A DNA stretch of 64,000 nt from Pseudofabraea citricarpa (taxonomy: Eukaryota > Ascomycota > Leotiomycetes > Helotiales > Dermateaceae), in NCBI GenBank assembly GCA_029641185.1, contig JAPWGK010000022.1, positions 496,001-560,000 of the forward strand, in the 5' to 3' direction. A program made the translations under genes and the position numbers. Each line of letters opens with the position of its first letter. The stretch's first letter is position 1. This document shows, in pieces, positions 1 to 10,884 of the stretch. A model generated the notes under the pieces. The model was not told the origin of the DNA, searched no databases, and saw only the letters and a program-made list of their open reading frames with translations.

Positions 1-396
1 GGAAGTTTGAAATTATTTTGCTGGAAGAAGCAGCTCGCTGGCCGACAAGGTTCCCGCAGATTTTAGGTTCTTCGGGGCGTTCTTTTGGAACTTCCTAGTC
101 AGGGGTAATGACCAATCTGCTGGGAATCCGCTAGGTCATCGCTAATACCACCACAACCACCAGTACAGTAGTGAGCGCCCCCTCAATCACCACCAGCACT
201 CACTCCTGCTCCCTGTAAATCCAAATTTAGGCTTTCAACCCTCGATCCTCAACACTACCAACAAGAATCCAGAAGGCAAAAGTCCCTGAATCGCTCGACT
301 AGTCTTGAGGGGAAGTTGGAGGCTTGGGGGTTTGAGAGGGGAGTGAACTCTGAACACGACAGCCCAGCTGCAGAGATCGATAGACGGACGGATAGA

Positions 397-436
397 CTGA
401 TTGATTGATTGATTGATTGATTGCTTGCTTGCTTGC
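397..436. repeat. TTGA/TTGC microsatellite
   Basis: About six TTGA tetranucleotide units run directly into four TTGC units. The junction suggests that one unit type arose from the other by substitution and slippage. Confidence 0.9.
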
Positions 437-746
437 TCCAACCCCAAAAACCCGTCAACGGTGATCGACCCAGCTATCTTAGTTGCGGGCAGGGGTTGCG
501 GCAGCAGGGTAGCGACCGCAAAGGAGGGGGGGCATTGGAGACGGCCGTGGGCACTGGGCACGTCAAAGAGTAATATCGTACGGGATATTACCCAGGCCGG
601 CTCCATTTATGATCATCCTGAATGCCCAAGACTGCAGCGTCGTCGTCTCTTTTGCCGGGACCGCTCATTAAACCCCCTTTTGGGCCTGTCACTTCACTGA
701 ATCTCTGTTCTCCCAGCATGCCCATCGCCCACAGCTCACTCACTCA

Positions 747-763
747 CCCCCCCCCCCCCCCCC
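747..763. repeat. 17-base poly-C run
   Basis: An uninterrupted run of 17 C follows CTCACTCA. Homopolymer C of this length is rare in fungal DNA, and its length may be uncertain if it comes from long-read assembly. Confidence 0.9.
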
Positions 764-1683
764 AGCCTGGGCCGGTGCTCAATTCTGTATGTTTTTTTCT
801 TCTTTCTTTTCTCTGGTGCTCATTTGATTTGTCTTTTCTTCCGGTTCCCCTAGTCCCGCGCAGCCGTGATGCTTGTGGTCCGTCCCAGTTACCCAGGGCC
901 AGGGCAGGGCAGGTCAGGGCAGGGCGGGCCTGGAAAGAAAAGTCAGCTCCAGGAGACCAGGAGACCAGGAGGCCAGGAGATCTCCCTTGTTCTCATTGCT
1001 CACTGGCATGCAGTCACTTCGTATAAGACAGAAGCCCTTCGCACAAATGGAGAGCGAACCCGTTTGTAATTATCCTCTTGTCTGCCCGCCTCTTGTCTAC
1101 TGAGTCCTCGTCTCTTGTCTCCTCTCCTCCAGACACAACTCACAACCTACTCTCTACTACTTACTTGCCTGAGCTACCTCCCCAACCCTCAAGCTGCTCT
1201 CTCCAAACGCAACCTACCTATACCCTCAGCCCCTGAACCCTTCCCTCCAGCTCCAGCTTCAGCGCACAAGCAGGATCCCATAGGGCGTCGGCTAGGCACT
1301 CCAGGCCACGCAGCGTAGCGTTACTGCATTAAGAAACGCCTTATTTCGCGTCCGAACGGCAGGCTTGCGCACGTCGCAGAATTGGAAGATTGTCGCAAAG
1401 TCTCAGACCTCCTGTCAAAGCAAAGCATTAAGCCGACTTCTCTCAAATAAACTTCGCTCTGCTGTTTCCGACCGTTACAATCCTTCCATACATCCACCCA
1501 ACACGTTCTTTTAGAAGTTCCTGCGACACGAGCCCAACCTAGACCGGCCTCTCTGACTCTCTGATCCTTTATCACCCAGCACCCTCCCATCTGCTCTCGA
1601 CATTGGATATTACTGCACCTATCGAATTCGGACCGCCTCACTCACACGCTCTCTCCTGCTCTGCCAACTCGCACAGCACTACA

Positions 1684-1739
1684 GTGAGTCAACCGACAAC
1701 ACATACAAGAGCACTCCCACTAATACTTCTCTCCCCCAG
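1684..1739 (+). other. Possible 5'UTR intron
   Basis: A GTGAGT donor at 1684, an ACTAATAC branch-like site and a CT-rich tract ending CCCCCAG at 1739 form a 56-nt intron with all the usual fungal signals. It sits 26 nt before the first ATG of the short ORF at 1766/1796. This is the best sign that the region is transcribed on the plus strand. No reading frame crosses it, so it would be a leader intron. Confidence 0.45.
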
Positions 1740-1795
1740 ACCTCACACACTTCCACATCCACAACATGATTACCCGGACGTCTCCTTCTACCAAC

Positions 1796-1861
1796 ATGGG
1801 TCGCGGTGCATACGATACCACCGGCGTTCAGAAGCCACCCCCAAAGCCCAAGCCAAGATAA
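1796..1861 (+). CDS. Short ORF, 21-31 aa basic proline-rich peptide
   Basis: An ATG at 1796 (or in frame at 1766) opens 21 (31) codons ending in TAA at 1859-1861. The peptide starts MGRGAYDTTG and ends in a lysine/proline tail (KPPPKPKPR). The ATG context CCAACATGG is good and a likely leader intron lies just upstream. I do not recognise the peptide. It could be a genuine microprotein, an upstream ORF of a longer transcript, or the first exon of a gene whose other exons I cannot define. No longer ORF in the next 2.9 kb looks real. Confidence 0.3.
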   Translation: MGRGAYDTTGVQKPPPKPKPR

Positions 1862-3412
1862 GACGACTCCTGCTCTGCAAGCACCGAAAGCCTCTGAGCA
1901 CCTGAAGTTCTACCAAGAACCAGCACAACACCAAAACGACCACGAGAAGGCCGCGAGCGAGCCACCTCCCGCCGCGAACCTGAACCCCTTTTCGCAACGG
2001 CGCCTCGCCTCGTCTCTTCCTCTTACCGACCAGCAACTCCTCCATACGGGCCGACGACTTCTGCTTCTACCAAAATTTCGCTACAACTACATACACTTTA
2101 TTCGCAAGAAACCTATCATATTAATTCACCACCATCGCGGCTCCCAGTTCGCCACTGTACAAGTACTACCATTACGAGCGACGATTTTCCTCTGTATTCA
2201 TTCATTCCTATCATCATTCCTGTCACATCTCAGTCCAGAAGACCCCAAATCTCGACCATCGCCCCGATCTGAGAAGTTTAATCACTCTCCCTTGCATCAC
2301 ATCAAATCCAACCGACCACCGAACAGGAAAAAACCTAAACCAACTCTCTTCGCGGTTCGTGATTTCTCGATCCACAGCACAGATTCCGCCGCGCCCTCCC
2401 AAAAAGTCTTTTTTTCTCGTTTTCATTTGGGGAACACAGGAGTTGCATCTAGACCGGAGCCTCGTCGCCATTTCACTGGGAATTCCATATTTTTTATTCG
2501 TCACCATCGCATTTCCTTTTCTGTTGGGGGTGGGCTTGGTGTTCATCACGTTTTTCACTATCTCGTTTTTCTCTCTTAGGCTACACAAAATGGGAACCTG
2601 TATCTGGCATCAATGGCAAAACAATGGCAAGGCTGGGAAAAAATGACTGCTTTTCAATTTTGTTCGCATATAGACTATTTGCTTTTTTTGGTTTTGCTTT
2701 GCTTTTGGAATGGAATCATCGATCCTCGCGGGTCTTGGCTTCTCTTTATTGGGTGTACTTGTTTTTCTGAAGCGCCTGCACTGCTGCGAGGCAAGGACCG
2801 AGGCACGTCCTTGCCTCTCACTGTATCATCTAACTATCCTGTATTTTACCCGTGCTGCACCGCGACCGCTTTTCTTTTTCTGCTTGTCATTTCTGGGTGT
2901 TTCTTCTGCGTCGCTACTTTCCTTTGCGTTTTTGTTTTTGTTTTTCGTTTGGGACCAGGGAACACGGCAGCAAAAAAGTCAACAACAGCAGAAGACAAGA
3001 AGACAAAAGGTCGCGCGAGCAAAGACCAACAACCAACTTACACTCTCTTAATTATTACGTGTCTGTTTTCGGGGCTGGGACCTGGGCAAGAAAGAAATTG
3101 GGATTCTACTACTTTACTTAATTAGGAGGGAGACGACGAGAGGGAGAGAGACTTTTTATACCCCGATAGATAGATTCTTTAGGAGAGCGGAAATGAAAAT
3201 AGGCTGTTATACACTTCACTCCAGACTTGACTCTCGAATATGATGTGATACTATGTGATGCGATGGACCGGTTTTATTTTTTAGTTTCGAAAACTTTCCT
3301 GTGCCAAATGTCTCGCTCCCTCTCCTGTCTTGCTTCATCGTGCATGTGCATATGCATATGCCGCCACCTCTCCATCTATCTCTCCGCCTGCAGGAGGAGA
3401 TGGGGTCAGATC

Positions 3413-3441
3413 CGATATGATACGATATGATATGATATGAA
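3413..3441. repeat. ATATG pentanucleotide microsatellite
   Basis: About five imperfect units of a CGATATGATATGA type (period 5) are followed by AATGATCGAT. Confidence 0.8.
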
Positions 3442-4149
3442 ATGATCGATCTCGATCCTGTCCCTGACCCAAGGACAGGAAACTCAAATCGACCTCCTTG
3501 CCTCTTTTTTTCCCTCTCTCAAAAAAGTCGGCCGAGGTATTATGTGGGTTTTTGTCACTCACTCACCCTCAATCAATTAATCAATCATGCATCCGCACAC
3601 ATACACATATATACTCCGAGCAGCTGGGAAGCTGGGAAACAACCTCTCTACTGTAGCCAAATCCTCCTCTTTCCGATTCTGGGGTCTGGCTTTTGGGTTT
3701 CGGCATGGAGTAATACACACGGCCGCGCAGCGCATCGGGGATTTGGGGGCTGGCCCCCATGAAAGAAAAACGAAAGAAAGAAAGTCGTCAACCAGCAAGC
3801 AAGCAATGGCAGGCGATTTCCGTCCGTTCTTCCTCTTTTTTTTTGCTTCATTCATTCTAAAGGGGCTGAGAGCGCTACTCAGTTACTCGGGTCTTTGCTG
3901 CTGGTGAATCAATCCCAACTAAGTTATCGGCTTCTTCCTTGATCAGCATCAATCAATCAATCAATCATGCTAGGCTCTGGTTGCTAGTTGCTGGTTGCTG
4001 GGACTGGTACGGTTGCAATGATACATGCATGTATGCATGGAAGCAACACAGGCCAGGCGCCAGCCTTCTAGAAGGTCTCTGGAGTCTGAAATAGCATACG
4101 GGGTCACCAGGGGGTACCGTAATCCAGATTCTCGGGTGTGTATCCAGGA

Positions 4150-4220
4150 TGGGAGAGTGGATGGATGAGTGGCGAGTGGATGCCGTGGATGCGTGGATGT
4201 TTTGTGGATGAGTGGGTTGT
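4150..4220. repeat. Degenerate GTGGATG minisatellite
   Basis: GTGGATG or close variants recur about six times in 70 bases with irregular spacing. It lies about 550 bases upstream of the ARPC5 start codon. No function is implied by the sequence alone. Confidence 0.7.
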
Positions 4221-4772
4221 TTCGGATCGTGGGTTGTGGTTGTTGTCGTGACTCGTGACTCGTGAGTGGTGCTGTTTGAGATTGTTGCTGTGCACCTGCC
4301 ATGCGAGCTTGTGAGTGGTGCGTTGTTTTGCGTTTTGGTCTGTTCGTGGGATAGGGGATGTTGGCATAAATCTATTTTATGAATCTTCTTGTGAAGGGTT
4401 ATGTATGCCGCGTCGGGATTGTAATTGCGTGGTTAGATTGTCTCGGCTGCCGTAGCCCAGCCAGTGGGAGAGAGTGCTGTGCTGATGATGCGGCTATAGG
4501 CGGTGATGCTCTCTCTGGTGATTGACGAACTTCAAGCTTAGCCAGCTATTCGAAAGCGTATCGCAACTCAAACACGGCCTGGCTTCTACTCTACTCTACA
4601 ACACCACACGAACAACATCTCTGCGCGCGTCTAGGAACAACCAACATAAGAAGAATCCAGACCCAGCGCGAACCACGAGTCTGGAGCTTCACCCACAACT
4701 CAACCTCGAATTTAACCCCACTACCTCTACCTACCTCCCCACCACCAGCCGCCCACGAGCACACTCGCAACC

Positions 4773-5485
4773 ATGTCTATCATTCAGCAATTGTCCAACG
4801 CGACGCTCAACGACAACTGGCGCACCATCAACATCGACCTGCTGGATCCCGACTCGTCGTCCAACTTCGACCGCTCAACACTTCACCCAGCCTTCGCGCC
4901 CGTCTCGGAAGGCGAGATCAAGAGCTTAGGAGGGCAGGTCCGACAATTGCTCCGTGGTGGCGATGCTGAGGGTGCGTTGAGGGGTGCGTTAGAAGGCGCT
5001 CCTTATGGAGGGGATGATGGTGTGAAGGTATGTCGTTTTTCTGCTTAGGAGGGTGGGCATGGGATTCTGTGGCTAATCAAGAGAAGGAATTACATCTACA
5101 AACGGTCACGGAGGTTCTCCAGTCGATTAAGGCTTCTGATATGACGCCCATGCTACAACGGATCTACCAGTCTGAAGGGGGGAGTGATGCTCTGGATGTC
5201 TTGATGAAGTACCTGTATGTATCTCCAGGGTGGGACAACGAGATGTGGAGCTGATGCGTCAACAGGTATAAGGGAATGGCAACTTCGACTCGCCTGGCTT
5301 CAGCACGCGGTTCGGCTCTGAGTCCTCAAGCTACGGGATTCTCTCAGTTCGGAGGCAGACCGGCTGCTGCGAATGAGAGTAGTGGTGCGGCTATGAGCGT
5401 GCTCCTCTCTTGGCACGAGAAGGTTGTCGAGGTTGCGGGGATGGGATGTGTGGGGAGAACCATGACGGATTGGAGAAAGGTTTGA
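4773..5485 (+). CDS. ARC15: Actin-related protein 2/3 complex subunit 5 (p16-Arc)
   Basis: ARPC5 is a helical scaffold subunit of the Arp2/3 complex, which nucleates branched actin at cortical patches and endocytic sites. Three exons (4773-5027, 5087-5214, 5266-5485) give 200 aa, the usual length. Introns of 59 and 51 nt have GTATGT donors. The N-terminus (MSIIQQLSNATLNDNWRTIN), the central LQTVTEVLQSIK and MLQRIYQS segments and the C-terminal SWHEKVVEVAGMGC..RTMTDWR block match the family in order. The start is the only ATG that gives the conserved N-terminus, in context GCAACCATGT. The gene symbol follows yeast usage (ARC15) and ARPC5 is the animal name. Functionally it pairs with the AP-2 subunit further right, both being endocytic, but nothing suggests coregulation. 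Confidence 0.95.
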
Positions 5486-6564
5486 GAGAGTGTGTGTGTT
5501 TGTTCTTTGCGGAGAAGTTCAGGCTGAAAAGAAAGAAGCACGTGTGTATGGCTAAATGCTGTCACCCCCTTATAGAAATCCAGATGCGTTCAATGATAGG
5601 CTGTGGGTTTTCTCAGTAAAGAAGAGATGGGTTGTCACTGTACTTCTCTTTACAGTTGCGCCTTATCGAATTCCAATTTCGAGCTCCGACCGCCTTTTCC
5701 TTTCTTTGAATTGCTGTCTGCATCAAGTCTGATGCAATTGGACGCATGCGGAGTGCGCTGTTATAAACCCGCTTTGGTTTCCATGCAGCATCGGAGCCAT
5801 CTTTCTTGCAGATTGCGTATGTGTAGAGAGATATTCAGAGTTGAATTACTAGCTCGCGGTGATCTCTGCAGTTAATTGTTGGAGAATGGAGAATGGATGA
5901 TGCGTAATCAGCTATCCATTGCTGCTCTCTTGACTAGACCCGGACGATGAAGTGTGTGCGTCCATCTACCTACGAGGTCTAGAAGAGATCGGCTCACGGC
6001 ACGGCACATGGATTTTGCATCCTGCAAGATTATCACAACTCCAGGCTCTTGCCTCTATCGCTCATTATTCACGCGTGGCAAGCAGGCAGGGCGCGACTCG
6101 GCTGGCGGGCATGACTTCAGCCGCGGGTAAGCAGAAGCAGAGAGCAGAAGCATCGCATCTCCCACTCCCAGAAGGATCCCCACAATTCTTCAGTGAGGTG
6201 CGGGGATCTCGGTGCCAGAGGTGGTGTAGGTGTCTAGGGCCTTTTCTTTCTTTTCCCTTTTTTTTCTTTCTGTTGCGAGATTGTTCTGGCCTGCCTCCGT
6301 TGTCGCTAAGGCGGCTTGCTTGGATGAGAGCCATTTGCTTTCAGCAGAGCGAGCTCCCTTGCGGTGATGTGATAGGGAGGGAGGAATGCGTGTGGAGTTT
6401 GGACATGCACTTGGAGAGGTAATGCATACATGTACATACTGTATAGGTACGTGTGCATGAAGGACTTTGATGTATATATTTTCCTCTGCGCTACGGTATG
6501 AGATTTCTATTCCTCTCTCTCTCGCTTCTCTTTTCCTCTCCTCTCCTCCTCATCCCTCAGCAAC
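5486..6564. other. Intergenic, ARPC5 3' flank and sugar porter promoter
   Basis: No gene seen. A CT-rich tract (6495-6560) immediately precedes the sugar porter ATG and is probably its leader. A T-rich run lies at 6245-6275. Confidence 0.6.
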
Positions 6565-8521
6565 ATGGCACTCACGCGCGCCAAAGAAGACCGGCCCACG
6601 CCGCCTGAGGTCTACAACTACCGCGTCTACCTCATTGCCTTCTCGTGCTGTCTCGGGAGCTGGATGTTCGGCTACAACAACGGCGTCATTGGTGGCACAA
6701 TCGTCCTCCCTTCCTTCGAGCGTGACTTTCACCTCCCCCCAGTCGGCTCAAAGCACTACGACAATGTCACGGCCAATATCATCTCCTTCCTCCAGATCGG
6801 TGGCTTGTTCGGTGCCATGATCACCTTTCCCGGCGTCAAGTATCTCGGTCGGAAGAGGGCGTTGAATATCTTGGCTGCTATTGGCGTTGTTGGCTCTGTT
6901 ATCCAGGTGTGCCTTTTTCTTCTTCTTTTTTTCTTCCTCTTTATTTCTTCTGTTTTTTTCTGTTTTTTTTCTCTCTTTTCGTTGCAGACGAGATTTCGAG
7001 ATTCTCGCTGCTTCAGATGCTGATTTATTGTCCCTGCTAGACTTTCTCAGATGGTCGCTTGAATATGATGTATATAGGCCGAGCCATATCAGGAATCGCC
7101 CTCGGAGGAGCGACTGTCGTGATCCCACTCGTATGATCTTCCCTCCCTTTCCTCATAAAACTTCTGACAATCTCACTCTCAACAGTACCTCGCAGAGATT
7201 AGTCCGCCAGCAATCCGTGGCTCCATTGTGGGAATCTATGAAATTAACAACCAATTATCCGGTGTGGTTGGCTATTGGTGCAATTATATCGTCAACCACT
7301 ACATCCCACCCACCACATCCAGACAATGGCAGATCCCACTCGCGATGCAAATAATCCCATGCGCTCTCCTCCTGCTCACGTCGCTCACCTTCATGCCCGA
7401 ATCGCCACGTTTTCTCGTCAACAAAAACCAGACGGCCAAGGCGAGGAAGGTGCTCGCTTATATCCGCCACCTCGACCAGGAGCACGAGTACATCTCTCTG
7501 GAGATCCAGGATTTCGAGACGGCGAAACGTGAACTAGAGAAGGGTCGGACGGGAGAGAGGTTTGCGATGCTCAAAGAGTTGACGTGGAAGGGCAACCGGA
7601 ACCGCATCGCCATTGGCATTTTCCTCATGGTCGGCCAGAATATGACTGGTATCAACGGGGTGAATTTTTATACGCCCACTATCTTTCGGGCCATTGGCTT
7701 CAGGGGGACGAACAACATCCTTCTGGCTTCCGGTGAGCGTTCCTTTTTGTCTTCGAGAAGAGGGTTTGCATGCTGATTGGATAACGATAGGCATGTATGC
7801 GGTTGCGAAGACTGTCGCGACGCTCATGTCGCTAATCTTCTTTATCGACCGTGCTGGGCGACGAAAGCTACTCATCACGTCGGCCATTGGCGTCTCTCTC
7901 TCCCTCTGGTATATAGGTGCCTATATAACAGCGTCTTCCATCTCCCTCACCTCTTCCACCTCTGCGCCGGGACAGCAAGCTGATGACACGAGTTCAATAC
8001 CGGCCGCGGGGTGGGTAGCCATAGCGGCACTGTACATCTATGCGGTACGTTTTTCTTCCTCACACCTTGCTCACTAACATCTCATAAAATAAAAACAGGC
8101 CTCGTTCTCCATCGCGTGGAACGGCGTGGTGTGGATCTACTGCTCGGAAATCTTCAGCGCGCGTATCAAAGACCTCGCCGTGTGCCTGACGACCTTCACG
8201 CAGTGGCTCTCGCAGTTCGCCGTCGCCAGAGCCTCGCCCTACATGCTCTCGTCCCTCAAGGGCGGCTTCTTCTTCTTCTTCGCCGCCTGCACCGTCGTTA
8301 TGGCTCTCGTCGTCTGGCTCTGGGTCCCTGAGACGAAGGGCCGCAGTCTCGAGAGTATGGATGCTGTTTTTGGCCGCCCGGTGCGTAGGGGTGTCGTTTT
8401 TGTTCGCGATGAGCAGGGAGATGCGGATCTAGATGTAGAGGGTGAGGGGTGTGAGAAGAGTGGTGAGCAGATGGCTGGTGTTCGGAGTGTAGGTGTGGGT
8501 GTGGGTGGCCAGATTGCTTGA
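6565..8521 (+). CDS. MFS sugar porter (hexose-transporter-like)
   Basis: This encodes a plasma-membrane sugar:proton symporter of the MFS sugar porter family, about 551 aa with the expected 12 membrane spans. Exons are 6565-6906, 7041-7130, 7186-7732, 7791-8044 and 8099-8521. I chose the 134-nt first intron (acceptor CTAG at 7040) because it restores the frame into GRLNMMYIGRAISGI; the nearer CAG acceptor does not. Family signatures are GSWMFGYNNGVIGG in TM1, GRKR after TM2, YLAEISPPAIRG, PESPRFL before the central loop, GQNMTGINGVNFYTPTIF in TM7, DRAGRRK, and PETKGRSLE after TM12. The C-terminal tail is glycine/acid-rich. Substrate cannot be read from sequence; hexoses, disaccharides or quinate are all possible. 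Confidence 0.93.
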
Positions 8522-9296
8522 TCCTTTGCCGATTGATCTCTTGCAGATTGATGATTTTATGTTGACTTGAGTCTTGCTCTTGGTTGGGATTTGGGCTGCG
8601 ATCTAGGAAGAGCTGGATGGGCGGTTGGATTGACAAAAGCGCCGTTCAAAACATGCGAGGATATATACAGGTATCGATTTGGGCCCTGGGTCTTTTTAAA
8701 TATTCTAATAGCTAGAGGGAGCTCGGTTGGAGTTTGGATCCTGGTCCCCGGCAGCGGGCGTTTGGTTTTTGGGAAGATATAAGTAATCTAATTAACATAT
8801 ACCTTTTTGATGACTCTTCTTTTGTCTTGTGCTTGTGCTTAACTTTGGAATTCGGTGGTCTTTCTTGGTCTGGGCTCTGTCTGCCCTGTTCTGCGGAGGA
8901 GAAGGAAGAAGCTCAAGTTTGTTTACTTGTAAATAATACTCGACTGGGGTGAATGATGAAGTAGGTGTGAACGATGATAGGTTGAATGTAAAGACTTAGG
9001 GTTATGTTGATTCACTCGATATTATGAATATATTAATGTAGATGATCTATCTAACTTGATTTTCCTGGATAGTATTCGAATTTGGTGATTCTTCTTGGTT
9101 TAAACTTTACTTATCTCACCTGGGTAGGGAGAAGAGAAAGAGACTCAAGTTGGTTTACTAATGAATAAGACACCCAAGTAGAGAGTGAAAGGTAGTGGAA
9201 AGCAAGAGTCAAAGATGCTGGGTCAAATGCCACTTCTCATAGTCACATGTCCAACTCGAATTTTGTACAAAGATTTTACTAGATAATACAAATTCA
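8522..9296. other. Intergenic between convergent genes
   Basis: This is the 3' flank of the sugar porter (plus) and of NDUFAF5 (minus). It is moderately AT-rich from 8750 on and no gene is seen. Two similar segments (about 8835-8960 and 9070-9200, each with TTGGTNNTTCTTGGT, AGAGAAAGAGACTCAAGTT-like and GTTTACT motifs) look like an old local duplication. Confidence 0.5.
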
Positions 9297-10399
9297 TCAC
9301 CCAACCTCGCCTCCACCGAGTATATCCTTAATATTTACTTGACCGCTTCCCCGTGGTAAGGGTTGTGCTTGATTTGGTCCTTCTTTCCAACCAATCATAT
9401 AAATCATCCGGAACGTCGCTGGTAATGATCCATCCTCATTACCATACAATTCTCTATAGATGGCCTCATTAGCCAAGAGTACCTCTCTCCTCATCCCGCC
9501 CATCTCTCTCCCCAACACAGCGTTGCTCTCGCCCATCGACTGCAAATCCTGCATCAGCGCAAACGAAGTCGGGAAATCTACAATAATATCGTCTACATCT
9601 ACTGTCAACATCTTAAATCCGGCCTTCTGTAACAATCCTCCCATATCTCGCACATCTGCCAGAGGAGACACGTGCGGTGAGACGCCACCTCTTCTTTCTT
9701 GATCTGCTAACTGTAGTGATGTTCGCAACTCGTAAAGCGTATCGCCTCCAAACATGGCTGCTATAAATGGCGCGTCGGGTTTGAGAACATGATTGACCTG
9801 CGCGAGCAATGAAGGCAGGTTATTGATCCAATGCATACTGAGAGAGCTGAGTACGGCATCAAACGAGTTCGCTTCATATGGTAACCGCTCTTCGTCCTGC
9901 ACCACGTCTCGTGTGAGGTTGACCTCTTGATTGAATGGTAGATCAGCATCTCGGTATAACATGGCTCGTGAGGAATCGGCAGCCGTCATGTGTGTGATCC
10001 GACTTGATAGCGGTAGCGAGCTGGGGTTTGTTGACTCGTTGAATTCGGGATTCGTAAGTGCTCGTGCGATATTGCATGAGTTTGCGCCTAGGTCTAATAC
10101 ATGTCCGAATTGTCGATTAATGTCCTGCGGAGGTTAGCACATCAATTATGAGATAGCTTCAAATGGCATACCAGTAACCGATCTACTAATCGCGTGGCCA
10201 CCTCATCTTTTAAATAATCCACCTGTCGACTGGTCTTGACATCTGCTGCTGCACGTTCTTTCTGGAGATACTTTGTATGGCGATTGAAGACTTGGAGGGT
10301 TGGTGATCCTGGAGATTGAATTGCATATGTTCGAGAGATGCATAGCCGCCTCCGGATAGCTGGTCGCGGCAGGAAGGGTCGAAGAGTAAAGGGCTTCAT
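9297..10399 (-). CDS. Complex I assembly factor NDUFAF5-like (SAM-dependent arginine hydroxylase)
   Basis: The NDUFAF5 family acts in the mitochondrial matrix and hydroxylates an arginine of the complex I subunit NDUFS7 early in assembly, despite its methyltransferase fold. Exon 1 is 10399-10172 and exon 2 is 10124-9297, split by a 47-nt intron (donor GTATGC). The product is 351 aa. The N-terminus (MKPFTLRPFLPRPAIRRRL) is basic, as a mitochondrial presequence should be. Then come FNRHTKYLQKERAA, DYLKDEVATRLVDRL, the SAM-binding VLDLGANSCNIARAL, the LPYEANSFDAVLSSLSMHWINNLP segment typical of this family, and APFIAAMFGGDTLYELR. It is divergent from APL3 across 485 nt. Confidence 0.92.
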
Positions 10400-10884
10400 G
10401 ATTGATCGACCAGGCCCCAGATTGAAGCTATACCAAGCATTCGAGGCTGGTGACGTGAAGGATACCGCATGGGATCTCTGGAGCCTCGCTTACTAATGCA
10501 CCACGAGCTGGCTTGGCCCGAGCGTACCTGTACCGTATTACAGGAGTCCGAGGTGCATTATCAACAACACACGATCCACAGAAACCAATACTCTCGCAGC
10601 AGTGACTCGCCTTCAACAAATTCCGAATCACCGCGACCGTCGACTCCGAGCTGTGGCCGAGAATGAGTTGTGGGATGGTCGAGAATGCGCAACATTAACA
10701 CCACGACCCATACCCCATCCGCGCAAAGCCTCGCGAGCCCCAAAACATCATAACGAGCCCTCCCCGACGCCCCTAAACATCCGACGGCAATTGGTGGAGC
10801 TGGAAACCGAGCTGCAGAGCAGTCAGTCGTAGTGGGTAGGAAAAAGGGAGCCACCGTCGCCGAAGCAGGAGCACAACCTTCACC
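10400..10884. promoter_or_regulatory. Shared divergent promoter region NDUFAF5 / APL3
   Basis: 485 nt separate the two start codons. The sequence is GC-moderate with short CT- and GA-rich tracts. No TATA element stands out, as is usual for fungal housekeeping promoters. Small open frames here have no family resemblance. Confidence 0.5.

Larger units (their letters stand above)
1..1683. other. CT-rich noncoding stretch, no supportable gene
   Basis: No open frame here has the look of a protein. The stretch contains short simple repeats (listed separately), a GGGCAGG-like run around 893-928, three GAGACCAG-like units around 948-980, and long CT-rich tracts around 1100-1230 and 1480-1680. CT-rich tracts of this type usually mark promoters and leaders of fungal genes. 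I infer that the right half is promoter or leader of the transcript discussed at 1684-1861. Confidence 0.5.
1862..4499. other. Noncoding stretch, UTR-like then repeat-bearing
   Basis: Positions 1862-3130 are CT- then T-rich and could be a long 3'UTR of the short ORF. Frames that stay open here (for example 1806-2579) begin at non-ATG codons and have low-complexity composition. Positions 3130-4500 carry ATATG and GTGGATG repeats, several ATCAATCA runs (3570-3590, 3949-3966) and no supportable gene. Confidence 0.5.

Noticed and set aside
235..606. Minus-strand ORF with SINQSINQ repeats
   Set aside because: The repeat is only the TTGA microsatellite in translation; no ATG start or other protein feature.
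1806..2579. 257-codon open frame on the plus strand
   Set aside because: It begins at GTG, overlaps the short ORF in another frame, and is Pro/His/Ser low complexity without any domain; most likely a chance opening in CT-rich DNA.
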